Assembly: GCA_965235095.1 (NCBI GenBank)
Contig: OZ249405.1
Strand: one strand, 5' to 3'
Source: Fontibacterium abundans
GTDB lineage: Bacteria; Pseudomonadota; Alphaproteobacteria; Pelagibacterales; Pelagibacteraceae
DNA: 64,000 nucleotides
The translations under genes were made by a program, and so were the position numbers. Below the pieces are notes generated by a model, which did no database searches, was not told the origin of the DNA, and worked only from the letters and a program-made list of their open reading frames with translations. The first letter of the stretch is position 1; every line of letters begins with the position of its first letter. Below are positions 17,424-27,026 of the stretch, piece by piece.

Positions 17424-18304
17424 TATAAACTAACGCTCTTTATTTTTTTAACTTGCTCGCGCTTAAATATTATAAAAGAACTAATAATAATTATTATTGC
17501 ACCAATAATTGTTGAAACTGAAGGAATCTCAGAAAAAATATAATAACCGAAAAAAATTGCAGATAACACGCTTAGGTATTTAAGCGGTGTTATTAATGAT
17601 GCATCGGCTCTTCTATATGCTGTTGTCATAAATAAATTTGCAATAGATCCACAAATTCCTATCATGAATAAATAAAAAAAGTCCAAAATACTTGGCATCT
17701 TCCATTCTTCAAAAAAAAATGCTGTAGAGCTAATAATTATTAACAAAGCTGTAAAATAAAAAGCTATTAAATAATCTGGTTCAGTTTTTGATAATCTTTT
17801 AATTGAAACTGCAACAATGCTAAATCCGATGCAAAAAAAAATTGGGAAAATGCAATATATATTAAAAAGACTAGTTCCTGGTTTAGTAATAAACAAGACA
17901 CCAATCAGCCCCGCTATAACCGAAAACCATCTTCTGTAACCAACAACTTCTTTTAAAAAAATTATAGAAAAGATTGTCACAAATACTGGTGTTGCTTGAG
18001 CAATAGAAACCACGTCAGCTAATTTCATATATTTTACACCAATAAACGTTGAGATCATTGCAAATGTTCCAGCAAAAGCTCTTACAAAATGCAATGTGGG
18101 TTTTTTAGTTTTATAAAAAGTAAATATTTTATTTTTAGGGATTAAGAAAAAAATAGGAATTAATCCAAACAACCCTCTAAAAAAAGCAATCTCACCAATT
18201 GGATAATGACTTGTCGTTAATTTAACTAGAATATCCATCATAGAAAAACAGATAACGCTTAACAGCATATAAAAAGAACCTGTTCTATTAGACAATGGCA
18301 TCAA
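17423..18304 (-). CDS. DMT-superfamily (EamA) permease
   Basis: 293 residues and about ten helices as two EamA repeats. IAFFRGLFGLIPIFFLI, ADVVSIAQATPVFVTIFSIIFLKEVVG and the second-half ADASLITPLKYLSVLSAIFFGYYIFSE are the standard repeat positions, resembling RhaT/YdcZ-like exporters or uptake systems. Substrate unknown. It is coupled by a one-base overlap to the alkA-like gene and divergent from msrA. Confidence 0.85.
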   Translation of the reverse strand: MMPLSNRTGSFYMLLSVICFSMMDILVKLTTSHYPIGEIAFFRGLFGLIPIFFLIPKNKIFTFYKTKKPTLHFVRAFAGTFAMISTFIGVKYMKLADVVSIAQATPVFVTIFSIIFLKEVVGYRRWFSVIAGLIGVLFITKPGTSLFNIYCIFPIFFCIGFSIVAVSIKRLSKTEPDYLIAFYFTALLIIISSTAFFFEEWKMPSILDFFYLFMIGICGSIANLFMTTAYRRADASLITPLKYLSVLSAIFFGYYIFSEIPSVSTIIGAIIIIISSFIIFKREQVKKIKSVSL

Positions 18305-18378
18305 TATATTTTACCTAAATCTTTTCATAACATATAAAAATAACTTTAATATAAAATTTAACTTTTATATAAAATTTT

Positions 18379-18834
18379 ATGAGTATTGCTATTTTTGCAG
18401 CCGGGTGTTTTTGGGGTATTGAAAAAAAGTTTGATCTTACAAAAGGTGTAACAAAAGTTGAGGTGGGTTACACTGGAGGAGAAACTAAAAACCCAACTTA
18501 TGAAGAAGTTTGCTATGAAGAGACCGGTCATGCTGAAGCAGTAAGAGTCAATTTTGAAGAAAGTATTATAACTTACAAAGAACTACTGAATGTTTTTTGG
18601 TCTTGTCATAATCCAACTACTTTAAATAGACAAGGACCCGATATTGGCAAACAATATCGTTCAGCGATATTTTATTTAGATAATAAACAAAAACTTGAAG
18701 CTGAAGAATCTAAAAAAGCAATGAATGAAAGTATGTTTGATAATAACATTGTCACAGAAATTACTAAATTTAATGAATTCTATTTGGCAGAAGAATATCA
18801 TCAGAAGTATCTAAAAAAACTTGGAAAATATTAA
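18379..18834 (+). CDS. msrA: Peptide methionine-(S)-sulfoxide reductase
   Basis: 151 residues, a compact MsrA. The catalytic GCFWG is near the N-terminus with Cys10 as nucleophile, followed by VEVGYTGGETKNPTYEEVC, GHAEAVRVNFE and the PTTLNRQGPDIGKQYRSAIFY core. There is no C-terminal extension carrying extra recycling cysteines. It repairs oxidised methionine. The stop overlaps the sseA start (TAATG), so the two sulfur-chemistry genes form an operon. Confidence 0.94.
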   Translation: MSIAIFAAGCFWGIEKKFDLTKGVTKVEVGYTGGETKNPTYEEVCYEETGHAEAVRVNFEESIITYKELLNVFWSCHNPTTLNRQGPDIGKQYRSAIFYLDNKQKLEAEESKKAMNESMFDNNIVTEITKFNEFYLAEEYHQKYLKKLGKY

Positions 18835-19655
18835 TGTCGTTAGTTACAACAGAATGGTTAGAAAAAAATATTTATAAAGAAGATATTAAAATACTAGATT
18901 GTTCTTGGCATATGCCAAATACTAAAAGAATTGGTAAAGATGAATTCTTAAAAGAACATATCCCAGGATCAGTTTTTTTTGATATAGATAAATTTTCAGA
19001 CCATTTAGCAAAATTTCCTCACACAATTCCTTCTGCAAATCTATTTGAAAAACTTACCTCTGAACTTGGAATTAAGAACTCAGATCATATTATAGTTTAC
19101 GATAGTCTTGGTATTTTTAGTGCTCCTAGAGTTTGGTGGATGTTTAATTATTTTAGTCATAATAAAATATCCATATTAGATGGTGGTTTGGTTAAATGGA
19201 AAAATGAAAATAAAAAAATAGAAAATGGACCTGGGCAAAACTTTTTAAAAAGTAATTTTAAATGCATCACAAAACATGAAATGCTTGTGTTAATTGATCA
19301 TGTTAAAGAAAATATTAAGAATAAAAAATTTGAATTAGTTGATGCTAGAAGCAAAGGTAGGTTTGATGGAATTGAAAATGAACCAAGGCCAGATATAAAA
19401 AGTGGATCTATCCCTAAAAGCTGTAATATGCCTTGGGTAGAATGCATTGATCCTGTTACCAAATGCTTCTTATCTAAAGAAGAACTTCAAAAAAAATTTG
19501 AACAAATAAATATTAATAAAAATTCCACCGTTGTATTTTCTTGTGGCTCAGGTGTTACCGCCTGCATTCTTGCTAAGGCCTTTGAAGTTATAGATGGAAA
19601 AAAATTCTCGGTTTATGATGGGTCATGGACAGAATGGGCTAGTCAAACTAAATAA
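18834..19655 (+). CDS. sseA: 3-mercaptopyruvate/thiosulfate sulfurtransferase, tandem rhodanese
   Basis: 273 residues with two rhodanese domains. The inactive N-terminal half has SLVTTEWLEKNI and ILDCSWHMP; the C-terminal half has Cys237 in SCGSGVTA, the loop of mercaptopyruvate-type enzymes. ELVDARSKGRFDGIENEPRPDIKSGSIP near 155-185 is the usual substrate-side motif. It probably moves sulfur from 3-mercaptopyruvate to a thiol or cyanide-type acceptor. Coupled to msrA. Confidence 0.88.
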   Translation: MSLVTTEWLEKNIYKEDIKILDCSWHMPNTKRIGKDEFLKEHIPGSVFFDIDKFSDHLAKFPHTIPSANLFEKLTSELGIKNSDHIIVYDSLGIFSAPRVWWMFNYFSHNKISILDGGLVKWKNENKKIENGPGQNFLKSNFKCITKHEMLVLIDHVKENIKNKKFELVDARSKGRFDGIENEPRPDIKSGSIPKSCNMPWVECIDPVTKCFLSKEELQKKFEQININKNSTVVFSCGSGVTACILAKAFEVIDGKKFSVYDGSWTEWASQTK

Positions 19656-19721
19656 ATAAGCAATTATATCTTAAAATATAAATTTTTTTTTAATATTAAA
19701 GCATGATATTAAATCAGCTCA

Positions 19722-20594
19722 ATGAGTACATATAAAAAAATTGCCCTTGTATTTGGAATTATAATTTTATTAATCGTTGGCATTATTGTCGGACGAATAG
19801 TTTTAAATAATATAATAAAAAAAAAAATTAACCAGGTTAATCCAACAGAAGTTGTTGCAATAAATGTAAAAAAAACCGAGTTTTATGAAAAAATTGAAAC
19901 CTTCGGCACTGCAATAGCAAACCAGTCTTTTTCAATTAGAATTAGAAGAGATGATTTAATAAGTTCACTAGAATTTGATAAGAATTTGTTAATAACAAAA
20001 GGTCAACTTATAGCGCAGCTTAAAAATGAAAAAATTATTGCTCCTTTTTCAGGAAAACTAGGAATAAGAGAAATATCTCCTGGTATTTTGCAAGGCGCAG
20101 ACTCAATCATTGCAACACTGGATGATATTTCTGTAATTAAAATTGATGTAAGAATTCCAGAGATTTATTTAAATATTTTGAAAAAAAATTTAAAAGTAAA
20201 GGTTACAACTGAAAACCTAAACGAGACTTATGATGGCAGCATAGAAACAGTTAGCTCAAGAGTAGATCCTTCTTCAAGATCCATATTAGCACAAATAAAA
20301 ATAAAAAATTCTAACAATAAACTAACTCCTGGAATGCTTCTAAATACAGAAATTATTTATAATGAAGTTATTTCTTTAGGTGTGCCGGAGGAGTCGGTGG
20401 TTCAACAAGGAAATACTGCGATTGTTTATAAAATAATAGATAATCAAACAGTTGCAAGAATAGAAGTGAAAACAGGCGTTAGAAACTTAGGGTATATTCA
20501 AATTATTTCTGGATTAACAGAGGGGGATCAAATTATTGTTCAGGGTGTTTCTAAAGTTAGAGATAAATCAAAAATAAAATTAATTAGTAAATAA
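19722..20594 (+). CDS. RND efflux membrane fusion protein, short form
   Basis: 290 residues. An N-terminal membrane anchor (about 6-28) precedes lipoyl-like, beta-barrel and membrane-proximal domains. The two lipoyl half-motifs almost touch: GQLIAQLKNEKIIAPFSGKLG leaves no room for the alpha-helical hairpin that normally contacts TolC. The family is usually about 370-400 residues. IDVRIPEIYLNIL, DPSSRSILAQIKI and GVPEESVVQQGN are recognisable. It lies 7 bases before the pump gene and is certainly its partner. Confidence 0.83.
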   Translation: MSTYKKIALVFGIIILLIVGIIVGRIVLNNIIKKKINQVNPTEVVAINVKKTEFYEKIETFGTAIANQSFSIRIRRDDLISSLEFDKNLLITKGQLIAQLKNEKIIAPFSGKLGIREISPGILQGADSIIATLDDISVIKIDVRIPEIYLNILKKNLKVKVTTENLNETYDGSIETVSSRVDPSSRSILAQIKIKNSNNKLTPGMLLNTEIIYNEVISLGVPEESVVQQGNTAIVYKIIDNQTVARIEVKTGVRNLGYIQIISGLTEGDQIIVQGVSKVRDKSKIKLISK

Positions 20595-20601
20595 TTTTTA
20601 A

Positions 20602-23600
20602 ATGTTTCTAACTGATATAAGTATAAAACGTCCAGTTTTTGCAACTGTCATGTCCATCGTTTTAGTTATATTTGGTCTTGTTGTTTTTAATAGAATTGCA
20701 GTACGAGAACTCCCAGATATTGATCCGAGTATAGTTACGGTTAGAACTATTTATAAAGGGGCATCTGCTGAAATTGTAGACTCTCAAATCACACAAAAAA
20801 TTGAAGATATAGTTGGCGGAACACCTGGTCTTGCAACTATTTCTTCTAAAAGTGAAGATGGAAGATCAGTTGTAACTGTAGAATTTGAACCAGGTATAAT
20901 CGTAGATGAAGCCGCAAATGATATTAGAGATAGGGTTTCTAGAATAATCGATAATCTTCCTGATAATGCGACTAGACCTGAAATATTTAAAACTTCTGAA
21001 GGAAATCAGGTTGCTATTTGGTTAAGATTAAGAAGTGAACGATTAAGTGCCCTAGAACTAAGTGATTATGCATCAAGATATTTAAAAGATTATTTCTCAA
21101 GTGTAGAAGGTGTTGGAAATATAATTTTATCTGGGGAAAAAGAGCTATCATTAAGAATCTGGCTAAATCCAACTGCTCTTGCAGCACGAGATGTCACGGT
21201 CGGTGAAATTGAAAATATATTATTAAAAGAGAATATAGAATTTCCATCTGGAAAATTAGAGTCTAAAAAAATAGATCTAATATTAAAATTGGACAAAAGT
21301 TATAAAAATCTTGAAGATTATAAAAATCTAGTAATTAAAAAAGGAAGAGATGGATCTATCACAAAACTTAAAGATGTTGCTAAAGTTGAGTTTGGACCTT
21401 TAAATGTAAATACTCTATTTAAAGGAAATGGATTTCCGGTTCTCGGCATTGGTCTTTACCAACAATCTAACGCTAATACGATTGCAGTTGTAGATGGAGT
21501 TAAAAAAAGATTAGAAGAAGTAAAAAAAAATCTACCAGAAGGTATCCAATTAGAAGTAGCCTTTGATCGATCGAGCTACATAAGAGTGGCAGTTAAAGAA
21601 GTTTATATTGCTCTTTTTTTATCAGTGGTCTTGGTTGTTGGAATTATCTATCTTTTTTTAGGAAATTTAACTTCAGTAATTATACCTACTCTTGCAATCC
21701 CTGTTTCTATAATTTCTACTTTTTTATTAATTTATGCTGCCAACTTCAGTTTAAATTTATTTACACTAATGGCATTAGTCATAGCCATTGGTCTTGTCGT
21801 CGATGATGCTATAGTTATGTTAGAAAATATTTATAGGAGAATGGAAACAGGAGAAACAGCTCTTGTTGGTTCATACAAAGGAGCAAGTCAGGTTTCTTTT
21901 GCAATCATCTCAACGACCGTTGTGTTGGTTGCAGTATTTGTACCTTTAATATTTATAAAAGGAATTGTTGGAAAATTATTTACAGAATTAGCTTTAACTC
22001 TTTCTTTTTCTGTTATCATTTCGGCATTTGTTGCTCTAACTTTGTCACCGATGCTTGCATCAAAATATTTAAAAGTAACGCACGAGAAGCCAAAATTTTT
22101 AAAAAAATTTGACCACTACTTAGATAAATTTTCTAATTTTTATTTTGAAAGTTTACTTTTGCTTCTTTATAAAAAAAAAGAGGTCATTATATTTTTAAGC
22201 GCAGTTCTTGTTGCAGTAGTTGTTTTATTTAAAATTACTCCGAAAGAATTAATACCCCCTGAGGATCGAGGAGTTTTTTTTGTTATTATTCAAGCACCGG
22301 ATGGATCAGGTTTTGAATACACAAAAGAACAGAGCGAAAATATTGAAAAAATATTTTTATCAGAATTAGGTAAAGGAACCTACAGAGAGGTGCTGACTAG
22401 AATTCCAGGATTTGGTTCAGGCCCCGATCAAGTAAATAACGGATTTATTATAGTTTTATTAGAGAATTGGTCTAAGAGAAAAAAATTTAGCGGCCAAGAC
22501 TTAGGAGAAATATTCCAAAAACTTAATTCTTTTCCAGCAGTAAAAGCATTTCCAATCATGCCTCAAAGTTTAAGAGGTGGAGCCACAGACAAACCTGTTC
22601 AATTCGTTCTAAAAGGAAATACTTACGAAGAACTTATTAAATGGAAAGAAATTATTAAAGCTGAAGTGGTTAATAATAAAAATTTTATAAATGTAGATGA
22701 TGATCTTGATCTTACTAAGCCACAATTAAAAATTAAAGTTAACACAGATAAAGCAGCAGATTTAGGCGTACCAATTGATGCTATTGGTAAAAGCTTAGAA
22801 ACATTATTTGGTTCAAAGGAAGTTACTAAATATACACGTGATGGAAGAGAATATTCTGTTATATTACAAACTGACATTAGTAATAGACAGCAACCGTCAA
22901 ATTTAAATAAAGTCTCAGTAAGATCTAATACTGGTAAATTAGTTCCGCTTGCAAATTTGGTAACTTATATTCCTGAGTCAACTTATACTGGTTTAAATAG
23001 ATACAATAGACAAAGAGCTGTTACTATAAGCGCGAGAATTACGGCAGGTTACAGTATCAATGAGGCTCTTTTATATCTGGAGGGTATTGTTAAACAAAAA
23101 TTACCTCCTTACGCAGGTATTGATTACAAAGGTGAATCATTAGAATTTAAAAATACAAGTTCAGATATTTATTTTATATTTTTGCTTGCAATATTTACGG
23201 CTTATCTTTCTCTAGCAGCGCAATTTGAAAGTTGGAGGCACCCGTTAACAATTATGTTAACCGTTCCACTCGCAATCTTAGGCGGAATAATTGGACTTTG
23301 GACAATTGGAAGTTCTTTAAATATTTACAGTCAAATTGCGCTAATTGTCCTTATTGGATTAGCTGCAAAAAATGGAATTTTAATAGTTGAGTTTGCAAAT
23401 CAACTTAGGGCTGAGGGAATGAAAATTAAAGAAGCTATTATTACATCTTGTAGAGTTCGACTTAGACCAATTCTGATGACGTCCGCTTCAACGGTGATGG
23501 GAGTTGTACCCCTGGTAATTGCAACAGGTGCTGGATCAGCAAGCAGAGCAACTGTAGGAATAGTCATTTTTATGGGTGTTGTATTTTCAACTTTTTTTAC

Positions 23601-23709
23601 ATTATACGTGATCCCAACCATGTATTTACTTATTGGTCAAAAAACAGAAAGAATAGACGCTGTTGAAATTGAGCTTGAGAAACAATTAAAAGAATCTTCT
23701 AATAAATAA
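20602..23709 (+). CDS. RND-family inner-membrane efflux pump
   Basis: 1035 residues, full length for HAE1-type RND pumps: 12 membrane helices and two large periplasmic loops. SIKRPVFATVMSIVLVIFGLVVF opens it, VVDDAIVMLENIYRRM carries the paired Asp residues of the proton relay, and PEDRGVFFVIIQAPDG and GLAAKNGILIVEFANQL mark the second half. A proton-driven exporter; substrates are not predictable. No TolC-type channel gene is in the window. Confidence 0.92.
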   Translation: MFLTDISIKRPVFATVMSIVLVIFGLVVFNRIAVRELPDIDPSIVTVRTIYKGASAEIVDSQITQKIEDIVGGTPGLATISSKSEDGRSVVTVEFEPGIIVDEAANDIRDRVSRIIDNLPDNATRPEIFKTSEGNQVAIWLRLRSERLSALELSDYASRYLKDYFSSVEGVGNIILSGEKELSLRIWLNPTALAARDVTVGEIENILLKENIEFPSGKLESKKIDLILKLDKSYKNLEDYKNLVIKKGRDGSITKLKDVAKVEFGPLNVNTLFKGNGFPVLGIGLYQQSNANTIAVVDGVKKRLEEVKKNLPEGIQLEVAFDRSSYIRVAVKEVYIALFLSVVLVVGIIYLFLGNLTSVIIPTLAIPVSIISTFLLIYAANFSLNLFTLMALVIAIGLVVDDAIVMLENIYRRMETGETALVGSYKGASQVSFAIISTTVVLVAVFVPLIFIKGIVGKLFTELALTLSFSVIISAFVALTLSPMLASKYLKVTHEKPKFLKKFDHYLDKFSNFYFESLLLLLYKKKEVIIFLSAVLVAVVVLFKITPKELIPPEDRGVFFVIIQAPDGSGFEYTKEQSENIEKIFLSELGKGTYREVLTRIPGFGSGPDQVNNGFIIVLLENWSKRKKFSGQDLGEIFQKLNSFPAVKAFPIMPQSLRGGATDKPVQFVLKGNTYEELIKWKEIIKAEVVNNKNFINVDDDLDLTKPQLKIKVNTDKAADLGVPIDAIGKSLETLFGSKEVTKYTRDGREYSVILQTDISNRQQPSNLNKVSVRSNTGKLVPLANLVTYIPESTYTGLNRYNRQRAVTISARITAGYSINEALLYLEGIVKQKLPPYAGIDYKGESLEFKNTSSDIYFIFLLAIFTAYLSLAAQFESWRHPLTIMLTVPLAILGGIIGLWTIGSSLNIYSQIALIVLIGLAAKNGILIVEFANQLRAEGMKIKEAIITSCRVRLRPILMTSASTVMGVVPLVIATGAGSASRATVGIVIFMGVVFSTFFTLYVIPTMYLLIGQKTERIDAVEIELEKQLKESSNK

Positions 23710-24301
23710 AATACTTATTCGTTGTTAATTGATTTTTGCACTGGTTAAGTTGTGCTCTATATTTTTTGGCAACCCTATCAACCTCTCTTGCATAAGGAAT
23801 GACTTTTGGTGATTTTTTATAATTTTTAAAATTTCCCCAACCCTCATGATAGGCAATATATTGTTTAAAATAATCATCTTTTGAAATTTTTAGTAGCTGA
23901 CTGCTCTTGTTAATATACCAACCAATAAAATCTACTGAATCATTAAAACTTATTCTAAGAGCAAGCGGTTGATTTGTTTCTCGCACAAACTGTTCCCAGG
24001 TTTTGTTTATTGCTTGAGAATATCCAAATGCGCTCGATTTTCTTTTATAGGGGATAACTTTAAATAACTTGTCCCATTCAGGTGCTGCTAACCAATCAAA
24101 GTCAGATTCTCTTTGAATGATTGCCATCTGCAACTCTACAGGCGCTCCCCATTTTTTCTCTGAATTTTTTACAAATTTGTACCAAAAATAATTATCAGTA
24201 AACATTAAACATGTATTTGAGGTGTCTCTTGGTGCCGAAATACAAGAAGTGATAAATAAAAGAGATAAATATAATAAAAATTTAAATCTATTTCGAATCA
24301 T
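23699..24301 (-). CDS. Lipoprotein lytic transglycosylase (SLT family)
   Basis: 200 residues. A lipoprotein signal with lipobox ending FITSC20 predicts outer-membrane anchoring. The catalytic Glu65 lies in AIIQRESDFDW, followed by SSAFGYSQAINKTWEQF (the GYxQ motif) and YIAYHEGWGNF, matching peptidoglycan lytic transglycosylases. It cleaves the glycan backbone for wall turnover. The 3' end overlaps the RND gene by 11 bases. Confidence 0.84.
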   Translation of the reverse strand: MIRNRFKFLLYLSLLFITSCISAPRDTSNTCLMFTDNYFWYKFVKNSEKKWGAPVELQMAIIQRESDFDWLAAPEWDKLFKVIPYKRKSSAFGYSQAINKTWEQFVRETNQPLALRISFNDSVDFIGWYINKSSQLLKISKDDYFKQYIAYHEGWGNFKNYKKSPKVIPYAREVDRVAKKYRAQLNQCKNQLTTNKYFIY

Positions 24302-24326
24302 TAAACTAAACTTAGTTTAAATAATT

Positions 24327-24647
24327 TTATTTGGTAGAGCTTTTAATCCAACTTAGAAAATCTTTATTACCATTCTTTATATCTACAAAAACAATGCACG
24401 GACATTCGTATGAGCTAATTTTTTTTACATGAGTAATAATTTTGTTCATGTTTTTCTTTACTGTTTTCCCAATAAGAATGCTTTCTTTTATAATGTTAAT
24501 TTTTTTCTTATCCCATTTAAAATAAGATTTAACACTTGGAATAATATTTGCGCATGCAACTAGATCTTTTTTAACAAGATCATAAGCGATTTTATTTGCT
24601 TCAATTTTATTCTTACAAGTCATGTAAAATAATTTATAATCGCTCAT
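24327..24647 (-). CDS. cutA: CutA divalent-cation tolerance-like protein
   Basis: 106 residues, normal for CutA. KLFYMTCKNKIEANKIAYDLVKKDLVACANIIPSVKSYFKWDKK is the family signature and ESILIGKTVKKN plus SSYECPCIVFVDIKNGNKDFLSWI closes the domain. The protein is a small trimeric alpha/beta protein of debated role, structurally PII-like. There is no signal peptide. It follows divergently from gpmA. Confidence 0.9.
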   Translation of the reverse strand: MSDYKLFYMTCKNKIEANKIAYDLVKKDLVACANIIPSVKSYFKWDKKKINIIKESILIGKTVKKNMNKIITHVKKISSYECPCIVFVDIKNGNKDFLSWIKSSTK

Positions 24648-24681
24648 AATTTTTTTAGTATCACAATTTAAATAATAAAAA

Positions 24682-25404
24682 ATGTATAATTTAATTTTAG
24701 TAAGGCACGGTCAAAGTCAGTGGAATTTAGAAAATAGATTTACAGGATGGTATGATGCTGAGCTTACTAAACAAGGAATAGAAGAGGCACAACATGCAGG
24801 TTCTTTAATTAAAAATCTTAACATCAATTTTAATTTTGCGTTCACTTCTTTTCAAAAAAGAGCAATTTTAACTTTAGAAGAAATAAATAAAAAATTAGAT
24901 CTAAGTATCAAAAATATATTTAAAGCTTGGGAGTTAAATGAAAGACATTATGGGGCTCTACAGGGTCTTAATAAAGAAGAAACTGCAAAGAAACACGGTG
25001 AGCAACAGGTAAAAATTTGGAGAAGAAGTTACGATATTCCTCCTCCACCAATGGACAAAAGTAATCCTGAACATCCAATTCATTATCCGATTTATAAAAA
25101 TATTAATAAAAATTTAATCCCTGACGCCGAATCCTTAAAAGATACTTTTAAAAGGGTTATTCCTTATTATGAAAAAAATATTTTACCTGTTTTAAAAAAA
25201 GAAAAAAACGTAATCATCTCAGCGCATGGTAATAGCTTAAGATCTCTTTGTAAAAAAATATTTAATATTGCTGATGGATCAATTGTTGAATTAGAAATCC
25301 CAACTGGGAATCCAATTCATATTACATTTAAAGATGATATGAGTTTATCAAAGTATTTATATCTTGATCAAAAAAGAGCAAAAAAAATATTAATTAACGA
25401 ATAA
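24682..25404 (+). CDS. gpmA: 2,3-bisphosphoglycerate-dependent phosphoglycerate mutase
   Basis: 240 residues. LVRHGQSQWNLENRFTGWYDAELTKQG at the start includes the phosphoacceptor His9. ELNERHYGALQGLNKEE holds the catalytic Glu, and ISAHGNSLRSLCK the second His. It interconverts 3- and 2-phosphoglycerate in glycolysis and gluconeogenesis. Single gene on the plus strand with its 3' end overlapping the MurU-like gene by 11 bases. Confidence 0.95.
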   Translation: MYNLILVRHGQSQWNLENRFTGWYDAELTKQGIEEAQHAGSLIKNLNINFNFAFTSFQKRAILTLEEINKKLDLSIKNIFKAWELNERHYGALQGLNKEETAKKHGEQQVKIWRRSYDIPPPPMDKSNPEHPIHYPIYKNINKNLIPDAESLKDTFKRVIPYYEKNILPVLKKEKNVIISAHGNSLRSLCKKIFNIADGSIVELEIPTGNPIHITFKDDMSLSKYLYLDQKRAKKILINE

Positions 25405-26098
25405 GATCTAATTGCTTTAGTTTTTCATAAATTGGCAAATCCGTCACATGATAAAATATATTTTGAGCAACCTCTCCAACCATTTTTTTATCAGCAATTA
25501 CTTCATCCCAAACTGGCTGAATTGAAAAATTTTCATTTTTTTTATTTTTCAATAAAATAGGATTAATAATCTGACAGCCTGTAAAAATTAAATTATTATT
25601 ATCTCCAGATTGTCTAAATAAAAAAGGTTCAGATTTTATAGTAAAGTCACCTTTTAAAGTTTTATCAAAACTATTCTCCCTCTTAATCATTAAAAGACCA
25701 GAGTTGGCATTATGCTGTGTAAAATTTTTATATAAATTTTTTAAAGGAGATAAATATTCATCAGACCAGACTGTATCACTGTTAATAGAGATAAAAGGTT
25801 TGTCTGAAAAAAATGATAAAGCATTTCTAATTCCGCCTCCTGTACCTAGGATTTCCGGCTCTTTAAAAATTTTAATATCATAAATGCTTTTATTCTTTTC
25901 AACAAAAGCTACTATTTGCTCTCCAAGATGATGGGTATTAACAGCAAAACTTTTTACTCCAAATTTTTTTAAAAAATTTAAAGTATTCTCAAGTAGACTA
26001 ACGTTATTAATTTTTAGTAGTGGTTTAGGTGTAGTATTTGTAAGGGGAAGAACTCTTTTTCCAAAGCCTGCGGCTAAAACAATTGCTCTTTCAATCAT
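25394..26098 (-). CDS. Nucleotidyltransferase, MurU-like
   Basis: 234 residues in a nucleotidyltransferase fold. MIERAIVLAAGFGKRVLPLTNTTPKPLL is the nucleotide-binding start, ISINSDTVWSDE the metal-binding Asp region, and ILGTGGGIRNAL matches N-acetylmuramate-1-phosphate uridylyltransferase (MurU) and related sugar-phosphate transferases. In other proteobacteria MurU sits with AmgK in cell-wall sugar recycling. No AmgK gene is here, so the substrate is inferred. It overlaps argF by 4 bases. Confidence 0.75.
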   Translation of the reverse strand: MIERAIVLAAGFGKRVLPLTNTTPKPLLKINNVSLLENTLNFLKKFGVKSFAVNTHHLGEQIVAFVEKNKSIYDIKIFKEPEILGTGGGIRNALSFFSDKPFISINSDTVWSDEYLSPLKNLYKNFTQHNANSGLLMIKRENSFDKTLKGDFTIKSEPFLFRQSGDNNNLIFTGCQIINPILLKNKKNENFSIQPVWDEVIADKKMVGEVAQNIFYHVTDLPIYEKLKQLDLIR

Positions 26099-27024
26099 TT
26101 ACCTTTTAAGCACCACTCAATAATTCCTTTTTGACAATGCAGTCTATTTTCAGCCTGTTGCCACACGACTGATTGTTTGCCATCAATAACACCAGCGCTT
26201 ACTTCCTCTCCTCTTTGTGCAGGTAAATCATGCATAAAAATTGCATCTTTTTTTGCAATTTTCATTAATTTTTCATTAACTTGAAAGTTCTTAAACGCTT
26301 TTCTTTTTTTACTTAAATTTCCTTTATCACCCATAGAAATCCATTTATCTGTCATAATACAATCTGCATTATCCGCAGCTTCTTTTGCATCGTGTAATAT
26401 CTCGATATCTGCTTTTTTCTTTTTAGCCCAAGCAATAACTTTTTTTGATGGCACGAAACCTTTAGGACATGCAATTTTTAATTCAAAATCAAATTGAGCA
26501 GCTGCTTCCATTAAAGAATTGGTAACGTTATTACCATCCCCTACCCAAGCAATTTTTTTACCCTGTATAGATCCTTTAATTTCTTCAAATGTCATAACAT
26601 CACTCAAAATCTGACAAGGATGACTATCATTGGTTAATCCATTGATTATAGGCACCGTAAGAAGCTTTGAGAATTTTAATAAAGTATTATGTTCAAAAGT
26701 TCTAAGCATAATAATATCAGAGAAAACAGAGAAGATTCTTGCTGTATCTTCAATTGTCTCTCCACCAATACCAACATGTAAATTCTCAGAATTAATAACA
26801 ATCGTCTGTCCACCCAGCTGTCTCATTGCTAAATCAAAAGAGAGTCTTGTTCTTGTAGATGGTTTTTCAAAAATCATAAGCAGCATCTTTCCTTCTAAAG
26901 GATTGTCCTTATCAATAAGAACTTTGCCCTTATTATTTCTATTCTTTTTTCTAGTCTTAGAATTTTCGACAATCTGTCTTAAATCCTTTTTTTCAATTAA
27001 ACTTAAATCTAAAAAATGTTTCAT
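26095..27024 (-). CDS. argF: Ornithine carbamoyltransferase
   Basis: 309 residues. KPSTRTRLSFD (carbamoyl-phosphate binding), GLTNDSHPCQIL and WVGDGNNVTNSL all match OTCases. The normally conserved HCLP ornithine-site motif reads HDLP (MHDLPAQRG), Asp in place of Cys, confirmed in the DNA near 26223-26234. The rest looks intact, so it is probably functional in making citrulline from ornithine. It is two bases downstream of argD. Confidence 0.92.
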   Translation of the reverse strand: MKHFLDLSLIEKKDLRQIVENSKTRKKNRNNKGKVLIDKDNPLEGKMLLMIFEKPSTRTRLSFDLAMRQLGGQTIVINSENLHVGIGGETIEDTARIFSVFSDIIMLRTFEHNTLLKFSKLLTVPIINGLTNDSHPCQILSDVMTFEEIKGSIQGKKIAWVGDGNNVTNSLMEAAAQFDFELKIACPKGFVPSKKVIAWAKKKKADIEILHDAKEAADNADCIMTDKWISMGDKGNLSKKRKAFKNFQVNEKLMKIAKKDAIFMHDLPAQRGEEVSAGVIDGKQSVVWQQAENRLHCQKGIIEWCLKGK

Positions 27025-27026
27025 AA

